From Craterilacuibacter sinensis (GTDB lineage: Bacteria > Pseudomonadota > Gammaproteobacteria > Burkholderiales > Chromobacteriaceae), in the NCBI RefSeq assembly GCF_009831765.1, contig NZ_WSSB01000005.1:1-64000 (forward strand): a DNA stretch of 64,000 nt, written 5' to 3'. Shown here one piece after another: positions 29,336-38,020 of this stretch (positions within the stretch are counted from its first letter, which is position 1; each line of letters opens with the position of its first letter). The notes below the pieces were generated by a model. That model was not told the origin of the DNA, did not search any database, and saw nothing but the letters and a program-made list of their open reading frames with translations. Position numbers and translations under genes: made by a program.

Positions 29336-29713
29336 ATGCCATCGCTTCGCATGACGCACCTGTTTATGTTGCTGAGTCTGCTGTGGTGGGGTTTCAGCCT
29401 GTATATGCTGCTCAAACCCGCCGGTACCGAGCCCTCGCTTATCCCGTATTTCGACAAGATCGGCCATTTTTCCCTGTTTGCAATACAGGCCGTCTTGCTG
29501 CGCCTGGCCTTGCCGCAACAGGCGTGGCCGCGCTTATTGCTGATGCTTGCCTTGTGGGCCGTGCTGTCGGAAACCTTGCAGGGCATGTTGACCACGGACC
29601 GCTCACCGGAGCTGGCCGATGCCGGTGCCGATATTCTGGGTGCGGCCACGGCGCTATGGGCGGTACGCATGCTGCGGTGTACACTTTCGTCATCTTTGCG
29701 GCGCGAAAAATAG
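29336..29713 (+). CDS. VanZ-like membrane protein
   Basis: About 125 residues with four hydrophobic helices. The segment DKIGHFSLFAIQAVLL and SELADAGADILGAATALW fit the VanZ family, in which an Asp/His pattern near the first helices is conserved. ATG 29336 has AAAGG six bases upstream and is preferred to 29312. VanZ itself gives low-level teicoplanin resistance; in Gram-negative bacteria the role of these proteins is unknown. It stands alone between the yebC terminator and pepP. Confidence 0.7.
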   Translation: MPSLRMTHLFMLLSLLWWGFSLYMLLKPAGTEPSLIPYFDKIGHFSLFAIQAVLLRLALPQQAWPRLLLMLALWAVLSETLQGMLTTDRSPELADAGADILGAATALWAVRMLRCTLSSSLRREK

Positions 29714-29744
29714 CGCCGGCCTGAATCTATTTGCAGGGGGCACC

Positions 29745-31040
29745 ATGTATTCGAATCATGTACGCCGGCGTGCGGCTTTGATGGCGCGGCTGGAAGGGGG
29801 CGTAGCGGTGTTGCCGACTGCGCCCGAAGTGCTGCGCAATGCCGACAATCCCTATCCTTACCGTCCTGATAGCCATTTTCTGTACCTGACCGGTTTTACC
29901 GAGCCGGAGGCGGTGCTGGTGCTGGATGGCCGCGCCGGGCGCGCCATTTTGTTTTGTCGCGACAAAGACGAGGCCAATGAAATCTGGAACGGCCACCGTT
30001 ACGGGCCGGATGGCGCGCGCGAAGCCTTCGGCTTTGACGAAGCCTATCCGATTAGCGAACTGGATCAGCGCCTGCCCGATATCCTGTCCGGACAAAGCTG
30101 CTTGTACTGGCCCTTGGGACGTCAGGCCAGCTTTGATGCGCGCATCGCGAAGGCGCTGGAGGCGGTGCGTGCGCGCTCTCGCAGCGCTGACATGCCGCCG
30201 GCCCGTTTTGGCGATGTTTTGGCCTTGCTGGATGAAATGCGCCTGATCAAGGATGACTTCGAAATCGCTGCCTTGCGTCACGCCGGGCGCATTTCCGCGG
30301 ATGGGCATATCGCCGCGATGCGCGCCACGCGCCCCGGTCTATACGAATATCAGGTCGAGGCCGAGCTGCTGGCCGTTTTTTGCCGCAACGGCGCACGACA
30401 GCCTGCGTATGAAAGCATCGTCGCCGCTGGCGCCAATGCCTGTACCTTGCATTACGTCGGCAATCACAGCCGGCTGGATGATGGCGCGTTGCTGCTGATC
30501 GATGCCGGTTGCGAGTTCTCCGCTTACGCCGGCGATATCACGCGCACCTTTCCGGTCAATGGCCGCTTTAGCGGTGCGCAGCGCGATGTCTACGAAATCG
30601 TGCTGGCGGCCCAGCTTGCGGCCATTGCCAGCATCCGGCCCGGTGTACGGCTGAATGTGCCGGGCGATGCGGCACTCGCGGTGCTGGCGCAAGGGCTGAT
30701 CGATCTGGGGCTGCTCTCGGGCAGCGTGGACGGGGTGATCGAGTCCGGTGCCTACCGGCGCTTTTACATGCACGGCATCGGCCACTTTATCGGGCTGGAT
30801 GTGCATGATGTGGGGGCGCGCAAGCTGGACGGGCAATGGCGCACGCTGGAAGAGGGCATGTGCACCACGGTCGAGCCGGGGCTGTATATCCGCGCGGCCG
30901 ATGATATTCCGCTTGCGCTACACAATATCGGCATCCGTATCGAAGACGATGTGCTGGTCACCCGCAAGGGGCACGAGGTTTACACCGACAGCGTGCCCAA
31001 GCAGATTGCCGAAATCGAAGCACTGATGGAGAGGCTATGA
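29745..31040 (+). CDS. pepP: Xaa-Pro aminopeptidase PepP
   Basis: 431 residues, a cytoplasmic dinuclear-metal peptidase that removes N-terminal residues before proline. N-terminal creatinase-like domain to about 170, then the pita-bread catalytic domain with metal ligands in LIDAGCEFSAYAGDITRTFP (two Asp), MHGIGHFIGLDVHD (His), TVEPGLYI (Glu) and IRIEDDVLV (Glu). GGGGG lies six bases before ATG 29745. The stop overlaps the ubiH start (ATGA), forming the pepP-ubiH-ubiI-like order found in many Proteobacteria. Confidence 0.95.
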   Translation: MYSNHVRRRAALMARLEGGVAVLPTAPEVLRNADNPYPYRPDSHFLYLTGFTEPEAVLVLDGRAGRAILFCRDKDEANEIWNGHRYGPDGAREAFGFDEAYPISELDQRLPDILSGQSCLYWPLGRQASFDARIAKALEAVRARSRSADMPPARFGDVLALLDEMRLIKDDFEIAALRHAGRISADGHIAAMRATRPGLYEYQVEAELLAVFCRNGARQPAYESIVAAGANACTLHYVGNHSRLDDGALLLIDAGCEFSAYAGDITRTFPVNGRFSGAQRDVYEIVLAAQLAAIASIRPGVRLNVPGDAALAVLAQGLIDLGLLSGSVDGVIESGAYRRFYMHGIGHFIGLDVHDVGARKLDGQWRTLEEGMCTTVEPGLYIRAADDIPLALHNIGIRIEDDVLVTRKGHEVYTDSVPKQIAEIEALMERL

Positions 31041-32176
31041 CGCACGCCGATGTGATCGTGGTCGGTGCCGGACCGGTGGGCGCACTGGCTGCCTTGCGTC
31101 TGGCGCGGGATGGGCGGCGCGTGCTGATGATAGAAGCGCGCGCAGCCGGCGAGACTGTGCGCGATGCGCGGGCGCTGGCGCTGTCCTGGGCCAGTCGTGC
31201 GCTGTTGGCCGAGGTTGGCGCTTTTCCAGACAGTGTGCCGGTGTCGATGATTGATACCGTGCATGTCTCGCAGCAGGGACGCATGGGGCGCACGCGCATC
31301 AGCCGCGATGATCTGGCCTTGCCGCATCTGGGCGTGGTGGTCGATTATCCGGCATTGACCTGCGCGCTGGCCGGTGTGCTGGAAGAGGCCGGGGTTACGG
31401 TGCGCTGGCAGTCGCGGGTTTGCAAAATCAACACGCTGGCGCGTTATGCCACGGTGACGCTGGATAGTGGCGAGCTACTCAGTGCGCGCCTGCTGGTGCT
31501 GGCCGATGGCGGCAGCTTGGCCGAAACCCTGCCCGGCATCCGTCGCCATGTGCACGACTATGCGCAAAGCGCGCTCCTGGCGCAGATTGAATTTGAAGAA
31601 GCGCCGGCCGGCATCGCTTTCGAGCGCTTTGCCGATGCGGGGCCGCTGGCCTTATTGCCGCATGCCGGCGGCTATATGCTGGTGTGGACGCGCACAAGCG
31701 ACGATGCTTTGCGTCTGCAAAGTGCTGCGCCTGAGGTGCTGGCGGCCGAATTGCAGCAGTCATTTGGCGAACGTCTGGGGCGGATTGTCGGCGTAGGCGA
31801 GCGTGCGCTGTTTCCGCTGGCGCTGCGCCAGTTGAACCGGGTCACGGCGAGTCGGGTGGTGATGATAGGTAATGCGGCGCAAACCATGCATCCGGTCGCC
31901 GCCCAGGGGCTGAATCTGGGGCTGCGCGATGCAGCGCAACTGGCCGACAGCTTAAAAGGCGCAGCCGATCCGGGCGAAGTGGCGGGGCTGGCGGCTTATG
32001 CCCGCGCGCGCAAGCGTGACAGTCACGCCGTGGTCGGCTTTACCCATGGCCTGATCCGGCTGTTTGACGGCTCATCCACCTTGACCGGCGCACTGCGTGG
32101 CGCCGGGATGATGACGCTGGATGCCATCCCGCCTTTGCGCCGGCGTTTTGCCGGTCATCTGGTTTTCGGAGTATGA
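31037..32176 (+). CDS. ubiH: Ubiquinone biosynthesis FAD-dependent hydroxylase (UbiH-like)
   Basis: 379 residues, class A flavin monooxygenase. The N-terminal Rossmann motif is VIVVGAGPVGALAALRLA, the middle DG motif is LVLADGGSLAE (variant of GADG), and the second FAD motif is MIGNAAQTMHPVAAQGLNLGLRDA. It hydroxylates the quinone ring. It overlaps pepP and is followed one base later by a paralogous hydroxylase. Assignment to UbiH is based on operon order; the exact ring position cannot be read from sequence. Confidence 0.85.
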   Translation: MTHADVIVVGAGPVGALAALRLARDGRRVLMIEARAAGETVRDARALALSWASRALLAEVGAFPDSVPVSMIDTVHVSQQGRMGRTRISRDDLALPHLGVVVDYPALTCALAGVLEEAGVTVRWQSRVCKINTLARYATVTLDSGELLSARLLVLADGGSLAETLPGIRRHVHDYAQSALLAQIEFEEAPAGIAFERFADAGPLALLPHAGGYMLVWTRTSDDALRLQSAAPEVLAAELQQSFGERLGRIVGVGERALFPLALRQLNRVTASRVVMIGNAAQTMHPVAAQGLNLGLRDAAQLADSLKGAADPGEVAGLAAYARARKRDSHAVVGFTHGLIRLFDGSSTLTGALRGAGMMTLDAIPPLRRRFAGHLVFGV

Positions 32177-32177
32177 A

Positions 32178-33332
32178 ATGAGCGGACAACGCAGTGATGT
32201 GATCATTGTCGGCGGTGGTTTGGTGGGGGCCGCCAGCGCCCTGGCGCTGACGCGCGCCGGGTGGCGCGTGGTGTTGATAGAGGGCCGGTTGCCTGACTTT
32301 TCGGCACTGGAGCAGGGCTGGGATGCGCGCATTTATGCGGTCAGCCCGGCCAACCGCGCCTTTCTTGAGCGCCTGAATGCCTGGCCGGATGGCAGCAGGA
32401 TAGGCACGATCAACGTCATGGATGTATGCGGAGATGCCGGTGGTCGCATCGCCTTTCACGCCTCCGATGCGGGCGCCGAGGCCTTGGCCTGGATTGCCGA
32501 AAACCGCTGGCTGCTGGCCGCCTTGTGGCGCGAGCTTGAAGCGGCGGGGATTGAAGTGGTGTCGGGCGTGCGCCCTGTGGCTTTGCATAGCAGTGCGTCC
32601 GAGGCCAGCTTGCAGCTGGATGATGGCAGCACGCGCCGTGCAGCGCTGATTGTCGGTGCCGATGGCGCCAACTCCTGGGTGCGCGAAGCCTGTGCCATCA
32701 AGGGCGCCATCAAGCCCTATGGCCAAAGCGGGGTGGTGGCCAATTTTGCCTGCGAAAAACCGCATCAGGGCGTGGCGCGACAGTGGTTTGACGGCACCAG
32801 CATTCTCGCGTGGCTACCGATGGCGGGCGCACGCATTTCCATGGTGTGGTCGAGCCCGGACCCGGATGCGCTATTGGCACTGTCGCCGGACGATCTTGCT
32901 GAGCTGGTCGCCGCTGCTGGCGGCCATGCCTTGGGCAAGCTTGAATTGCTGGCGCCGGCGGCGGCTTTTCCGCTACGCCTGATCCAGCCCGAAGCGGTCA
33001 TCGCTCCGCGGGTCGCGCTGGTGGGCGATGCGGCGCATACCGTGCACCCGTTGGCCGGGCAGGGCGTCAACCTGGGCTTTCAGGATGCGGCGGTACTGGC
33101 CGAACTATTGGCTGGCGGCGGTGATGCCGGAGAATGGCTGACGCTGCGCCGTTATGAAAGGTCGCGGCGCGAGGCGGTGCGTACCATGCAGCACACCTGC
33201 GATGGCCTGTTTACCCTGTTTCACCAGCTGGATAAGCCGCTCTTGGGCTGGCTGCGTAATGCCGGGCTGTCGCTGACCCATAAACTGCCGCTGGTCAAAC
33301 GGGAACTCGCCCGTCGCGCCATCGGTTTTTGA
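32178..33332 (+). CDS. Second ubiquinone-type FAD-dependent hydroxylase (UbiI/UbiF/VisC family)
   Basis: 384 residues from ATG 32178, one base after the ubiH stop. FAD motifs VIIVGGGLVGAASALALT, IVGADGANSWVREA and LVGDAAHTVHPLAGQGVNLGFQDA are all intact. Paralogue of the preceding gene; together they probably cover two ring hydroxylations of ubiquinone. Whether this is UbiI, UbiF or a broader-specificity UbiM/UbiL-type enzyme cannot be settled without alignment. Confidence 0.87.
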   Translation: MSGQRSDVIIVGGGLVGAASALALTRAGWRVVLIEGRLPDFSALEQGWDARIYAVSPANRAFLERLNAWPDGSRIGTINVMDVCGDAGGRIAFHASDAGAEALAWIAENRWLLAALWRELEAAGIEVVSGVRPVALHSSASEASLQLDDGSTRRAALIVGADGANSWVREACAIKGAIKPYGQSGVVANFACEKPHQGVARQWFDGTSILAWLPMAGARISMVWSSPDPDALLALSPDDLAELVAAAGGHALGKLELLAPAAAFPLRLIQPEAVIAPRVALVGDAAHTVHPLAGQGVNLGFQDAAVLAELLAGGGDAGEWLTLRRYERSRREAVRTMQHTCDGLFTLFHQLDKPLLGWLRNAGLSLTHKLPLVKRELARRAIGF

Positions 33333-33356
33333 TACTGTCTGATAAGGTTGAACTGA

Positions 33357-34118
33357 ATGAAACGTGTATTTCGCTTGTTGCCTGTCGTGGCTTTGCTGAC
33401 CCCCTTGCTGGCTTGTTCGGCCACCAATGCTTCGGATAATCCCGATGCGGTGAAAAAGGCCTTCAAGGCGCGCTTTCCTGACCGTGAAGTGGTCAGCGTG
33501 GCCGAAAGTCCGGTCAAGAATCTGTTCGAGGTGGTGATCAAGGGGCAGAATCGCGGGCGTGATGTCTATAGCGTGGTGTATAGCGATGCCAAGGCCGACT
33601 ACTTGCTGGTCGGTGACCTGATCGATGCCAAGGCGCGCAACAGCCTGACCGAGGCGCGTATGGAGAAGCTCAACAAGGTCAGCATTGATGTCAGCAAATT
33701 GCCGCTGAACAAGGCGATCAAGGATGTGCGCGGCAACGGCAGCCGCCAGCTGGTGGTGTTCTCCGATCCGGATTGCCCGTTTTGCAAACAGCTGGAACGT
33801 GAAAGCATCGCCAAGCTGGATAATGTAACGGTTTACACCTTCTTGCTGCCGCTGGCGCAACTGCATCCGGATGCCGAGCGCAAGAGCCGTGCGATCTGGT
33901 GCAGCAAGGATCCGGCCAAGACCTGGGCTGGTTTTATGCGTGAAGGCAAGGCTTTGCCGGATAACGTAAATTGCGACGCGCCGCTTGCCGAGGTCGCTGC
34001 CCTTGCCGAAAAGTTCGGCATTTCCGGTACGCCGGCGCTGATTTTCGCCAATGGTGATCTGGTGCCCGGCGCGATTCCTGTCGCCGAAATCGAAAAACGC
34101 CTGTCGGCCAAGAAGTAA
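33357..34118 (+). CDS. dsbC: Thiol:disulfide isomerase DsbC
   Basis: 253 residues. N-terminal export signal ending in PLLACSATNAS (could be processed as a signal peptide or, through L-L-A-C, as a lipoprotein). A DsbC/G dimerisation domain occupies about 30-95; the thioredoxin-like domain carries the active site DPDCPFCKQLE (C-P-F-C; most DsbC have C-G-Y-C) and a cis-Pro in SGTPALIFANG. It reshuffles wrong disulfides in the periplasm. Confidence 0.88.
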   Translation: MKRVFRLLPVVALLTPLLACSATNASDNPDAVKKAFKARFPDREVVSVAESPVKNLFEVVIKGQNRGRDVYSVVYSDAKADYLLVGDLIDAKARNSLTEARMEKLNKVSIDVSKLPLNKAIKDVRGNGSRQLVVFSDPDCPFCKQLERESIAKLDNVTVYTFLLPLAQLHPDAERKSRAIWCSKDPAKTWAGFMREGKALPDNVNCDAPLAEVAALAEKFGISGTPALIFANGDLVPGAIPVAEIEKRLSAKK

Positions 34119-34124
34119 GCCGCC

Positions 34125-34820
34125 ATGTCTTGGAAAACGGCCGGATTGCCGTTGGCACTGGGTTTGTCGGTGCTGCTGCATCTGGCCGTTTTGCTTTTGG
34201 CGTACACGCCCACCCCTCCGTCCGTGGGCAGGCCCTTGCAGGTCGGCTTGCTCGCTCCCGTTGCCAGCCCTGCCAAGCCCTTGTCTGCGCCCATCCCTGC
34301 TTTGCCTGCGCCAGAGGCCAAGCCCGTACTGTCATCTGCGTCCATTTCGCAGGCCCCGCCGTCGGTGGCGAACTCCATGCCGATGCCGGCCTCGGCCGAG
34401 ATGGCGAGTGCCCCGTTGCCTGAGCTTGCCGCCTTGCCGATTGATGTGGAGATGGCAGCGCCAGCGGACACTGTATTTGGCCTCTTGCCGCAAGCAGGGG
34501 ATGAGAGCCAGATGCTGGGCTGGAATGTTTATGTGCCGGCCCGTCTGCTGGATGGTCCTTCCTTGCCGCTGGAAGAAATCCTGCTGCCCGAACCGGATGA
34601 AGAGGGTGCTGGCTCGGGGGAGATGGCCGAGGCCGAGATCAGGGTTTACGTTAATGAGCGAGGCGAGGTGGATGGGGTGGATATTGTGCGCTCCGAGCCG
34701 CCAGGGGTGCTGGACGATATCGCGCGCGCGGCATTTTCCCGGGCGCGTTTTGAGCCGGGTATGCAGCAAGGGCGTGCGGTGCGGCACTACAAGCGTATTG
34801 TCATTAATAAGATGCTGTAA
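34125..34820 (+). CDS. Single-pass protein with TonB-type C-terminal domain
   Basis: 231 residues: one membrane anchor at about 7-27 (LPLALGLSVLLHLAVLLLAYT), a long Pro/Ala/Ser-rich periplasmic linker (about 30-130) and a C-terminal domain of about 75 residues (AEAEIRVYVNERGEVDGVDIV ... AFSRARFEPGMQQGRAV) typical of TonB-C. No exbB/exbD or TonB-dependent receptor is close, and the Pro-rich part lacks the Glu-Pro/Lys-Pro repeats of classical TonB. It follows dsbC by 6 bases and is probably co-transcribed with it. It may be a TonB homologue or a related periplasm-spanning protein of unknown function. Confidence 0.7.
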   Translation: MSWKTAGLPLALGLSVLLHLAVLLLAYTPTPPSVGRPLQVGLLAPVASPAKPLSAPIPALPAPEAKPVLSSASISQAPPSVANSMPMPASAEMASAPLPELAALPIDVEMAAPADTVFGLLPQAGDESQMLGWNVYVPARLLDGPSLPLEEILLPEPDEEGAGSGEMAEAEIRVYVNERGEVDGVDIVRSEPPGVLDDIARAAFSRARFEPGMQQGRAVRHYKRIVINKML

Positions 34821-34919
34821 GGCCAAAGATTCGGGTAAGATGGCAGCAAGCCTTCATAGAGCGGCTATTGTTGCTAATCACTGCGTCAAGTACGAGCGCA
34901 AACACTACGAGGAACTATC

Positions 34920-35177
34920 ATGTCCGATTTGCAGACCCTGTTCGCCCAAGCCCAGCAAGACGTTACCTCCTTGGCCGAGCGCCCGGATAATGCTGCCATG
35001 CTGCAGCTGTATTCCTTGTTCAAGCAGGCGACGAGCGGTGACGCAACTGGCGAGCGTCCGGGAATGATGGATTTTGTTGCCCGTGCCAAATTCGATGCAT
35101 GGGAAAAATTCAAGGGCCTGAGCGCCGACGAAGCCATGCAGAAATATATCGATCTGGTCGCTGAACTGAAGGCCTGA
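34920..35177 (+). CDS. Acyl-CoA-binding protein (ACBP)
   Basis: 85 residues, the exact size of an ACBP. Family features: LYSLFKQATSGD in the first helices, then RPGMMDFVARAKFDAWEKFKGLSADEAMQKYIDLV, with the conserved Lys, Trp and Tyr of the acyl-CoA site. It sequesters long-chain acyl-CoA in the cytoplasm. ACBP is widespread in eukaryotes and patchy in bacteria. GAGG lies eight bases before the start, and a terminator follows the gene. Confidence 0.92.
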   Translation: MSDLQTLFAQAQQDVTSLAERPDNAAMLQLYSLFKQATSGDATGERPGMMDFVARAKFDAWEKFKGLSADEAMQKYIDLVAELKA

Positions 35178-35199
35178 TCGTCACGCCTGTGTGTGCTTG

Positions 35200-35233
35200 C
35201 CCGCCACCCCCGATAAGGGGCTGGCGGGTTTTT
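35200..35233 (+). terminator. Terminator after the ACBP gene
   Basis: Stem CCCGCCA-CCCC with GGGG-C-TGGCGGG (one bulged base), six-base loop, then TTTTTC. It closes the ACBP transcript 22 bases after its stop. Confidence 0.87.
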
Positions 35234-35295
35234 CTTGCCTGACGCTCAAGGAGGAGGTGCTATTGTGATGTTCTTGAGTTTCGGATGATGACGCC

Positions 35296-37812
35296 ATGCC
35301 TGCACCTATGCCAGATCGAGGTTTAAGTTCGGCCAAGGCCGCAGCCTTGCTGCAGCGCTATGGCTACAACGAGTTGGCCACCGACCAGCGTCGGGCCTTG
35401 TTGCATATCGTGCGGGAAGTTGCCTGCGAGCCTATGTTTTTGCTGCTTTTGGCGGCAGGCGGTCTCTATTTTCTGACTGGCGACCGGCATGAGGCGCTGA
35501 TCCTGCTGGGCTTTGTCTGCGTGATTATTGCCGTGACCGTGGTGCAGGAGCGGCGCACCGAACACGCGCTGGCCGCACTGCGCGATTTATCCAGTCCGCG
35601 GGCACTGGCGCTGCGTGACGGGGTGCCGCTACGCATTCCCGGGCGCGAAGTCGTGCCGGGCGACTTGCTGATGTTAAGCGAGGGCGACCGCGTGCCGGCT
35701 GATGCGCGCATTCTTGAGTCGCACGAGTTGGCGCTGGACGAGTCGTTGCTTAGCGGCGAGTCGCTGACCGTATTCAAGCATGCGGCGGGTCAGGGTAGCG
35801 ACGCGCAGGTTTTTGCCGGCACTTTATTAAGCTCGGGGCAGGCACTCATCGAGGTGTACGCCACTGGGCCGGCTACCGAACTTGGCCGTATCGGCAAGTC
35901 CTTGCAAGGCATAGACAGCGCATCGCGCTCGCCCTTGCAGGGTGAAATTGCCGCTTTGACCCGGCGCCTGGCACTGATAGGCGTGGGCCTGTGTCTGGTC
36001 TTGACGCTGCTGTTTATCTGGCTGCGCGGGGGCTATCTGGAAGGATTGCTGGCCGGGATTACGCTGGCCATGGGGATTTTGCCGCAGGAGTTTCCGGTCA
36101 TTATGATCGTGTTTCTGGCCCTGGGCGCGCGGCGTCTGGCGGTGGCACGCGTGCTGACGCGACGCCTGTCTGCGATCGAGGCGCTGGGCTGTGCGACCGT
36201 TTTGTGCGTGGACAAAACCGGTACGCTGACGCAAAACCGCATGGCGGTGGCGGCGCTGGTCGTGGGCGATGAATGGCTGGATGTGCCTGATGCCGCAGCC
36301 TTGGCCGATCTGCCGGAAAGCTTTCATCCTTTGCTGGAGTATGCCGTCCTGGCAAGCGAAACCGAGCCGCACGACCCGATGGAGCGGGCATTTCATGCCT
36401 TGGCCAATACCTGTCTGGCCGGCACCGAGCATCTGCATCCCGATTGGCGTCTGGCGCACGAGTATGAACTTTCTCCCGAATTAATGGCGATGTCGCACCT
36501 GTGGCAAAGCCGCGAGCGCAGCGCCGATACGGTCGCCAGTAAGGGTGCCCCCGAGGCGATTGCCGATCTGTGCCATTTGCCGCCGGCCATGCTGGATAAG
36601 GTGCTGGCGCAGGCGGCGCAACTGGCTGACCGTGGCTTGCGGGTTTTGGGGGTGGCATATGCCCGCTACGATGGCCAGGCGTGGCCGGCGGGGCAACATG
36701 ATTTCGATTTTGAATTTGTCGGTCTGATCGGCCTGGCGGACCCGCTGCGCGCCGAAGTGCCTGCTGCGGTCGCGCAATGCCATCAGGCGGGTATCCGTGT
36801 GCTGATGATGACGGGAGACCATCCGCGTACCGCGCGCGCAATTGCTTTGCAGGCTGGCTTGCCCGCCGGGCGGATACTGACCGGTAGCGAATTGCAGGCT
36901 TTGCCGGCGGCGCGTCTGCATGCCGAACTTGCCGAAGTCGATGTATTTGCCCGGGTGACGCCGCAGCAAAAGCTGTTGCTGGTTCAGGCTTTGCAGGCAC
37001 AAGGCGAGCTGGTCGCCATGACCGGGGACGGGGTCAATGATGCGCCGGCGCTCAAGGCGGCACATATCGGCATTGCCATGGGCAAGCGCGGCACCGATGT
37101 GGCGCGTGAGGCGGCTGCGCTGGTGTTGCTGGATGACGACTTTGCCGCCATTGTCGGTGCCATTCGCCTCGGGCGGCGCATTTTCAGCAATTTACGCCAG
37201 GCGATGATTTATACCCTGGCCGTACATATCCCCATTATTGGCTTGTCCATTGTGCCGGTGTTGCTGGGCATGCCGCTGGTGCTGGCGCCTTTGCATATTG
37301 CTTTTCTGGAGTTGGTGATAGACCCCGCCTGTTCCGTGGTGTTTGAAGCCGACAAAGGCAGCCCGCATTTGATGGCGCAAGCGCCGCGCCGTCAGGGCGA
37401 TCCGTTACTTTCTTCGCGCCAGTTGGTGCTGAGCCTGAGTCTTGGGGGCTTGGCAACGCTGATGGTGATCGCTTTATATGGGGTATTGCTCGCGCAAGCC
37501 ACGGCGGTGGACGAGGCGCGCACCTTGGCGTTTGCCGCTTTGCTGCTGCTCAATTCGGTGCTGATTTTCAGCAGCCGCTCATCCGGGCCGCAGTGGATGC
37601 AGGCTTTTTCCGGGCTTAGCCCGGTGACGTACTGGGTATTGTCCGCGAGTTTGACTGCGCTATTGGCCATCTGCCTGATTCCTGCGCTGGCCAGTCCCTT
37701 CGGTTTTGTTGCGCCCTCGCTCGCCGGCTGGCTGGGCGTATGCGTATTAGGCCTGATTGGGTTTTTGGGTTTCGAGTCGGTCAAGCTCTTGTTGCAGCGG
37801 CGCTGGGGCTAA
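35296..37812 (+). CDS. P-type cation-transporting ATPase (P2 class)
   Basis: 838 residues. Actuator domain with SLLSGESLTV (TGES-like, here SGES), phosphorylation site DKTGTLTQNRM (Asp about 306), nucleotide-binding domain with KGAPEAI, and hinge TGDGVNDAPALK. Ten membrane segments are expected; the M4 motif reads GILPQEFPVIM, where many bacterial Ca2+-type pumps have PEEFP or PEGLP. M6 contains ELVIDPACS. The combination places it among P2A-like ATPases that export Ca2+ or a related divalent ion; the N-terminal Cation_ATPase_N domain is present (LSSAKAAALLQRYGYNEL). The ion is inferred, not shown. Confidence 0.87.
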   Translation: MPAPMPDRGLSSAKAAALLQRYGYNELATDQRRALLHIVREVACEPMFLLLLAAGGLYFLTGDRHEALILLGFVCVIIAVTVVQERRTEHALAALRDLSSPRALALRDGVPLRIPGREVVPGDLLMLSEGDRVPADARILESHELALDESLLSGESLTVFKHAAGQGSDAQVFAGTLLSSGQALIEVYATGPATELGRIGKSLQGIDSASRSPLQGEIAALTRRLALIGVGLCLVLTLLFIWLRGGYLEGLLAGITLAMGILPQEFPVIMIVFLALGARRLAVARVLTRRLSAIEALGCATVLCVDKTGTLTQNRMAVAALVVGDEWLDVPDAAALADLPESFHPLLEYAVLASETEPHDPMERAFHALANTCLAGTEHLHPDWRLAHEYELSPELMAMSHLWQSRERSADTVASKGAPEAIADLCHLPPAMLDKVLAQAAQLADRGLRVLGVAYARYDGQAWPAGQHDFDFEFVGLIGLADPLRAEVPAAVAQCHQAGIRVLMMTGDHPRTARAIALQAGLPAGRILTGSELQALPAARLHAELAEVDVFARVTPQQKLLLVQALQAQGELVAMTGDGVNDAPALKAAHIGIAMGKRGTDVAREAAALVLLDDDFAAIVGAIRLGRRIFSNLRQAMIYTLAVHIPIIGLSIVPVLLGMPLVLAPLHIAFLELVIDPACSVVFEADKGSPHLMAQAPRRQGDPLLSSRQLVLSLSLGGLATLMVIALYGVLLAQATAVDEARTLAFAALLLLNSVLIFSSRSSGPQWMQAFSGLSPVTYWVLSASLTALLAICLIPALASPFGFVAPSLAGWLGVCVLGLIGFLGFESVKLLLQRRWG

Positions 37813-38020
37813 GTGCATAGCGTGTGGTGCCGTACCTGTCTTTAGTTGTTGTGAAGCGTTTTGCAGATAGATAACCTGCCGGTTTTTGCCGGGCGCGAGT
37901 GGTGGATGTGCTGGCTGCGCAGATGGGTGAATGACCGTGAAAATATAATGCCGTACTCATTTCTTTTATATAGAATGACCAGCTAAATCAATAGATTTAA
38001 TAAAATAAAATGGAGAGGAA

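Noticed and set aside
34125-34820. Calling the protein TonB itself.
   Set aside because: C-terminal domain fits but the linker repeats and the exbBD partners are missing, so only the domain is named.
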